Positions 38,590 through 42,028 of a stretch of DNA of 42,028 nt are shown piece after piece (the stretch's first letter is position 1; the number at the start of each line of letters is the position of its first letter). The stretch is from Secundilactobacillus oryzae JCM 18671. GTDB taxonomy: Bacteria > Bacillota > Bacilli > Lactobacillales > Lactobacillaceae. The stretch spans positions 1 to 42,028 of the forward strand of contig NZ_BBJM01000018.1 in NCBI RefSeq assembly GCF_000740055.1, in the 5' to 3' direction. The translations under genes and the position numbers were made by a program. The notes under the pieces are model-generated. The model was not told the DNA's origin. It did no database searches and saw nothing but the letters and a program-made list of their open reading frames with translations.

Positions 38590-38627
38590 GAAGGCCCCTT
38601 GATGCTTAATCGCATCAAGAGGTCTTC
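38590..38627 (-). terminator. Hairpin after lysP
   Basis: 16-base arms (38612-38627 with 38590-38605) with one mismatch and one G-U on the minus strand, six-base loop. It begins eight bases after the lysP stop. No real T-run follows, so termination may be partial or the hairpin may protect the 3' end. Confidence 0.5.
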
Positions 38628-38635
38628 TGAAAGCG

Positions 38636-40132
38636 TTATGCGTTTTCTTGTTGATTCATTTTGTGTTCTTTTGTGGTTGGGCTGACATCCACTTCATCGA
38701 GTGGAATCAGCTTAGTGTGCTTCTTAAGCTTGTACACAATGTACAACACTAAAACAAGTGGCACACTGATATAAGTAACTAAAATTTGAGTCCAATTGAA
38801 GTTAGCAAATGATGCGGGATCTTGGCCAATAATCACACCGATACAAAGGATTAGTGCCAAAATCGGACCAATTGGGAACCACTTAGCATGATATTTCAAT
38901 TCCGATAAGTCATGGCCTTGCTTGATGAAAGCCCGACGGAACCGGAAATGAGAAATCGCAATTCCAATCCAAGCGATAAATCCGGTTAAACCTGAGGCGG
39001 CAACCAACCACAAGTATAATTGTGGTCCTGCAATACTACTGATGAACGTCACAGCCGCAATCAGGGTTGTCCCAACCAACGCGAGCATTGGGATCCCGTT
39101 CTTAGTTGTCCGTCCAAACGCCTTTGGTGCGTAGCCTTCATGTGCTAAGGAATAAAGCATTCTAGTTGACGCATACATCCCCGAGTTAGCCGATGATAGC
39201 ACTGACGTCAAGATGACCGCGTTCATGATACTTGCTGCTGCAGCTAATCCAGCCCGCTGAAAGACCAGCGTGAAGGGACTGATGGCAACATCTGTAGCAG
39301 ATGAGCCTAATAAGTCGTGACTCGTATAAGGAATAATTAGTGCAATAACTGCAATCGCTAAAATGTAGAATAAGATAATGCGCCAGAAAACTTGGTTAAT
39401 CGCCTTTGGCACACTCTTATGAGGGTCTTCCGATTCACCGGCTGTAATGCCGACAAGTTCCGTTCCTTGGAATGAGAAACCAGCAACCACGAAGACGCTT
39501 AAAATAGCTGGGAAACCACCAACAAAAGGTGCCTTCTTGTAAGTGAAGTTTTCTAAACCAGTGGCGTGACCACCCATGATACCGAAAATGGTTAACAATC
39601 CAACAACTAAAAATACCACGATGGTGACAATCTTAATGAGGGATAACCAGAACTCTGTTTCTCCGTATGTTCTTACGGAAAGTGCGTTAATCACAAATAG
39701 AATAACCAACGCAACAGCGCTCCAAATCCAACCGGGAACGCCGGGTAACCAGAACTTGATCACCAACGCGGCGGTACTAATATCTACCGCAACCGTAATA
39801 GCCCAGTTAAACCAGTAGTTCCAGCCCATCGCGAATCCCAAGGCTGGGTCGACATACTTTGCCGAATAAGCAGCAAACGAACCAGAAATTGGCATATTTG
39901 TGGCCATTTCACCTAAACTGGTCATCAAGAAGTAAACCATCATCCCCATTGCGATATAGGCAACGAGCGCCCCACCAGGACCGGCAGACGAAATTGCTGA
40001 TCCACTCGCAACAAACAATCCGGTCCCAATACAACCACCCAATGCAATCATGGAAACATGACGGGTCTTAAGGCCACGCTTGACCTCGTGATTCTCTAAT
40101 TCAGTGTCCTGAACTTGTTCTGAAGCTTCCAT
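38636..40132 (-). CDS. lysP: Lysine-specific permease
   Basis: 498 residues from ATG six bases after GAGGAGGAG; an open frame reaching 40201 runs into the riboswitch terminator and is not coding. Same AAT-family signature as its paralogue (LKTRHVSMIALGGCIGTGLF) and about twelve membrane segments. The gene follows a lysine riboswitch, which points to lysine as substrate. In other bacteria LysP is a proton-coupled lysine importer. Function is inferred from family plus riboswitch. Confidence 0.9.
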   Translation of the reverse strand: MEASEQVQDTELENHEVKRGLKTRHVSMIALGGCIGTGLFVASGSAISSAGPGGALVAYIAMGMMVYFLMTSLGEMATNMPISGSFAAYSAKYVDPALGFAMGWNYWFNWAITVAVDISTAALVIKFWLPGVPGWIWSAVALVILFVINALSVRTYGETEFWLSLIKIVTIVVFLVVGLLTIFGIMGGHATGLENFTYKKAPFVGGFPAILSVFVVAGFSFQGTELVGITAGESEDPHKSVPKAINQVFWRIILFYILAIAVIALIIPYTSHDLLGSSATDVAISPFTLVFQRAGLAAAASIMNAVILTSVLSSANSGMYASTRMLYSLAHEGYAPKAFGRTTKNGIPMLALVGTTLIAAVTFISSIAGPQLYLWLVAASGLTGFIAWIGIAISHFRFRRAFIKQGHDLSELKYHAKWFPIGPILALILCIGVIIGQDPASFANFNWTQILVTYISVPLVLVLYIVYKLKKHTKLIPLDEVDVSPTTKEHKMNQQENA

Positions 40133-40182
40133 TACTAACTCCTCCTCATTGAGAAGAGGCTTCCAACTGAACTTAGATGAAT

Positions 40183-40222
40183 AAAAAAAGCCCCTTCGCA
40201 CACAAAGCGTCTGCGAAGGGAC
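40183..40222 (-). terminator. Riboswitch-controlled terminator before lysP
   Basis: CCCTTCGCA / TGCGAAGGG stem with a short loop and a run of seven T on the minus strand, between the lysine aptamer and the lysP start. It is the expression platform of the riboswitch. Confidence 0.88.
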
Positions 40223-40253
40223 TGGTTAAGTTTCACTTATCCAAGTCTCAAAT

Positions 40254-40431
40254 CGTAGAAAGCGCTCCGCAACCCTATCTGGTTACGACAGTCCCTGATT
40301 TGTTAAACCAGGACCCAACAGCATCATCGTTAAGGATGACCCCATTTCGGCAACCTCCCCTTTCAAACCAGCTCTTCGACCCTTAACGGTCTCTCTGATT
40401 CTACTCTTGAAGTATTGCACCTCTTCTATTC
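40254..40431 (-). promoter_or_regulatory. Lysine riboswitch (L-box) aptamer
   Basis: The minus-strand RNA contains the L-box landmarks in order: AGAGGTGC followed by ACTTCAAGAGTA, then GAAAGGGGAGGTTGCCGAA, a long arm with TTGGGTCCTGGTTTAA, ACTGTC, and a closing strand with GCGCTTTCTA that pairs with TAGAAG at the 5' end (P1). With lysine bound, the downstream terminator should form and switch lysP off. Assignment rests on matching the known B. subtilis lysC pattern by eye. The 344 bases between lysP and the acetyltransferase gene are filled by this element. Confidence 0.93.
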
Positions 40432-40442
40432 GATATAAACCT

Positions 40443-40470
40443 AGTATAATCATTTTCACTAACTTTGCAA
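40443..40470 (-). promoter_or_regulatory. lysP riboswitch promoter
   Basis: TTGCAA (40465-40470), 16-base spacer, TATACT (40443-40448). It begins just after the acetyltransferase stop codon. Confidence 0.6.
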
Positions 40471-40477
40471 CCGCATT

Positions 40478-41029
40478 TTAATGTTTTTCGCTTTTTTGCC
40501 AGTCACTGAAAGCTAGTTCAAAAAAAAATTCAGTCTGCCCTGGCTGGAATAGCGCAATTGGTGAGTGCGTCATTTGTCCGACAAATTGAAACCCATTCTT
40601 TTCCAAAATTCGCATTGAGGCTAAATTCTCTTCAAAACAGCTGGCATACAGCCTTTCCAAGCGCAGTTCTTCGAATGCAAAGCGAATGATTGCAGCGGTT
40701 GCTTCCGTCATGTAGCCATTGGACCATGCTGATTCCGACAGCATATAGCCTAACTCTCGACCGTTTGCATCCGGCTCACCCGAATCCTGCATTCGCTCAT
40801 AGAGCCCAACACACCCAATTAATTCGCCAGTTTTGCGCAGAACAATTCCCAGCACCTGCGAAGTCATCATTTGCCGTAGAATGTTGCGAGCCTCAATTGT
40901 TGACCGAGTATGATAAAAACCAGCAGCATCTGTAATTTTTCTATTGCCGACAATGGTCGCAAATGGTCTAATGTCCGTTTCCGCCAAGGGTCTCAATTCT
41001 AATCGTTCTGTGAGTAATTTGATCGTCAA
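40478..41029 (-). CDS. GNAT-family N-acetyltransferase (RimJ/RimL-like)
   Basis: 183 residues from a TTG seven bases after AAGGGG. Beginning LLTERLELRPLAETDIRPFA is typical of the RimJ/RimL group, with GYMLSESAWSNGYMTEATAA as the acetyl-CoA-binding region (motif A) and SMRILEKNGFQFVG as motif B. Such enzymes acetylate protein N-termini, antibiotics or small amines; the substrate cannot be predicted. Divergent from the hydrolase gene, with 66 bases between the starts. Confidence 0.85.
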   Translation of the reverse strand: MTIKLLTERLELRPLAETDIRPFATIVGNRKITDAAGFYHTRSTIEARNILRQMMTSQVLGIVLRKTGELIGCVGLYERMQDSGEPDANGRELGYMLSESAWSNGYMTEATAAIIRFAFEELRLERLYASCFEENLASMRILEKNGFQFVGQMTHSPIALFQPGQTEFFFELAFSDWQKSEKH

Positions 41030-41095
41030 AATAGTTCCCCTTCAAGTTTATTATGCGTTACAATTTCTACTAAATACGAAATTCGAGGTGTTATT

Positions 41096-41905
41096 ATGCA
41101 AATCATCAACGAAAAACTTGCAAAGAATTCCGCTGCTTACCTTAATGGCTATGTACGAACGCCAGATAAAGACACCGGACGTACTGAAGCACCTGCTATT
41201 CTTATTATACCAGGTGGATCCTACACGCACATCTCCGAGGCACAGGCTGAAACAATGGCCCAGGCTTTCTTGGCTCAAGGTTATCAAAGTTTCTTTCTGC
41301 GTTACAGTTTTGTCGAGGAAACCACACCCCTTTTGCCACAGCCACTGATTGAATTAGCACAGGCCGTTACCACCATCCGTGAACAGGCTGCAGTGTGGCA
41401 CATCGATTCGGACAAAATCGTGTTGGCTGGTTTCTCGGTGGGCGGTCATATGGCAGCACTTTACAATGACTTTTGGTCAACCACCTGGTTCCAAGATCTG
41501 ACTGGTAAAACCGCGGCTCAACTCAAAATTAAAGCGGCCATTATTAGTTATGCCGTTATCGATCCCCAGCTCGGTTTTCCAACCGATGAAGCGACCATTG
41601 CCAAGTGGACGCCAGAGCCCGAGAAGTACGCAGCTCAAAAGCATGTGACTCCGGCCAACGTTCCTAGTTTCGTCTGGGCAACCGTTACTGACCAGCTGGT
41701 TCCCGTCCAAAACAGTCTTGCCTACGCCAACGCCTTGGTGGCGCATGGTGTCGACTGTGAACTTCACCTCTTCCACGAGGGTCCTCACGGTATGGCATTA
41801 GCTAATTCATTAACTGCACGACGACCAGAGGCAGACGATGCCCACGTCGCACATTGGTTTGAGTTAGCAAATGAATGGTTAAAAACCATTTTAACGGCAA
41901 AATGA
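41096..41905 (+). CDS. Alpha/beta hydrolase, acetylesterase-like
   Basis: 269 residues, soluble, no signal peptide. Catalytic triad visible: Ser114 in GFSVGGH, Asp199 in TDQLVP, His231 in EGPHGMAL. The oxyanion region is IIPGGSYTH (37-45). Close in layout to Aes/AXE-type esterases of lactobacilli that act on acetylated sugars or short-chain esters. ATG five bases after GAGGTG. Substrate not known. The next gene follows after 92 bases and a long hairpin. Confidence 0.88.
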   Translation: MQIINEKLAKNSAAYLNGYVRTPDKDTGRTEAPAILIIPGGSYTHISEAQAETMAQAFLAQGYQSFFLRYSFVEETTPLLPQPLIELAQAVTTIREQAAVWHIDSDKIVLAGFSVGGHMAALYNDFWSTTWFQDLTGKTAAQLKIKAAIISYAVIDPQLGFPTDEATIAKWTPEPEKYAAQKHVTPANVPSFVWATVTDQLVPVQNSLAYANALVAHGVDCELHLFHEGPHGMALANSLTARRPEADDAHVAHWFELANEWLKTILTAK

Positions 41906-41934
41906 AAACGTTGTGGCGATTTTACTCGTCGGAT

Positions 41935-41989
41935 ATACTCCTCTTTGGGTAGACAAGCAAATAATCAAAGCTTGCCTACCTAAGGAGGA
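41935..41989 (+). promoter_or_regulatory. Long hairpin that pairs with the ribosome binding site of the next gene
   Basis: Arms of 22 bases (ACTCCTC...CAAGC and GCTTG...GGAGGAGT) are complementary except for one A-C mismatch and two G-U pairs in plus-strand RNA; the loop is about 11 bases. The distal strand contains GGAGGAG, the probable ribosome binding site for the ATG at 41998. It would shut off translation unless opened, an arrangement often found at insertion-sequence ends. Confidence 0.6.
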
Positions 41990-41997
41990 GTTTTTCT

Positions 41998-42028
41998 ATG
42001 GGCAGAAAAGGTTCTCGCTATACGATTA
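41998..42028 (+). CDS. Start of an unidentified gene, possibly a transposase
   Basis: Only ten codons are in the window (MGRKGSRYTI), starting at ATG about nine bases after GGAGGAG. A short basic N-terminus followed by a sequence-guarding hairpin is reminiscent of IS3-type orfA, but this cannot be decided from ten residues. Confidence 0.4.
   Translation, partial: MGRKGSRYTI

Noticed and set aside
1-42028. CRISPR arrays, prophage genes, rRNA genes or complete insertion sequences
   Set aside because: No regularly spaced repeats, no phage or transposase genes beyond the ten codons at the right edge, and no 16S/23S/5S sequence were seen.

Overview
The window is a Gram-positive chromosome segment and almost certainly comes from a member of the Lactobacillaceae. 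The evidence is the S10-spc-alpha ribosomal order with adk and infA, the str operon, ctsR lying directly on clpC without mcsAB, a T-box in front of serS, a CtsR box, strong GGAGG ribosome binding sites with many GTG and TTG starts, and protein sequences typical of lactobacilli. The species cannot be named from this sequence alone.

Layout. Nearly everything is on the minus strand. From right to left (5' to 3' on that strand) 17723-238 holds str (rpsL-rpsG-fusA), S10 (rpsJ-rplC-rplD-rplW-rplB-rpsS-rplV-rpsC-rplP-rpmC-rpsQ), spc (rplN-rplX-rplE-rpsN-rpsH-rplF-rplR-rpsE-rpmD-rplO-secY-adk) and alpha (infA-rpmJ-rpsM-rpsK-rpoA-rplQ). Position 1-237 is the rplQ 3' untranslated region, with a long paired element and a terminator. 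A lone plus-strand prepilin peptidase gene (17963-18652) faces rpoC across a shared two-way terminator. At 18721-30704 lie rpoC, rpoB, a glutathione reductase gene, clpC and ctsR.

30743-33358 is a tRNA region: seven tRNAs (Val-Lys-Leu-Thr-Gly-Leu-Arg) with their own promoter and two tandem terminators, then a wrecked carAB operon, then a separate tRNA-Pro. A large deletion joins the first two thirds of carA, out of frame, to the last quarter of carB, so the arginine-type carbamoyl-phosphate synthetase is lost; its ARG-box-like operator is still there. 33587-35139 is serS with a T-box leader. Next come a deoxynucleoside kinase, a LacD-type tagatose-bisphosphate aldolase and two paralogous amino-acid permeases. 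Only the upstream permease is preceded by a lysine riboswitch and terminator, which marks it as the lysine permease. A GNAT acetyltransferase, a divergent alpha/beta hydrolase and the first codons of a further gene behind a long hairpin close the window.

Most genes serve translation and transcription, and the unexplained structure is mainly in the RNA: a hairpin terminator inside the str operon just before fusA, a terminator between two promoters in front of rpoB, a glutathione reductase gene whose ribosome binding site touches the clpC terminator, and a 13-base motif repeated in r-protein spacers. I found no CRISPR array, prophage, rRNA gene or complete insertion sequence, and no clearly new multi-gene system. 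The best leads are the carAB deletion, the leader and attenuator structures, and the hairpin-guarded gene start at the right edge.
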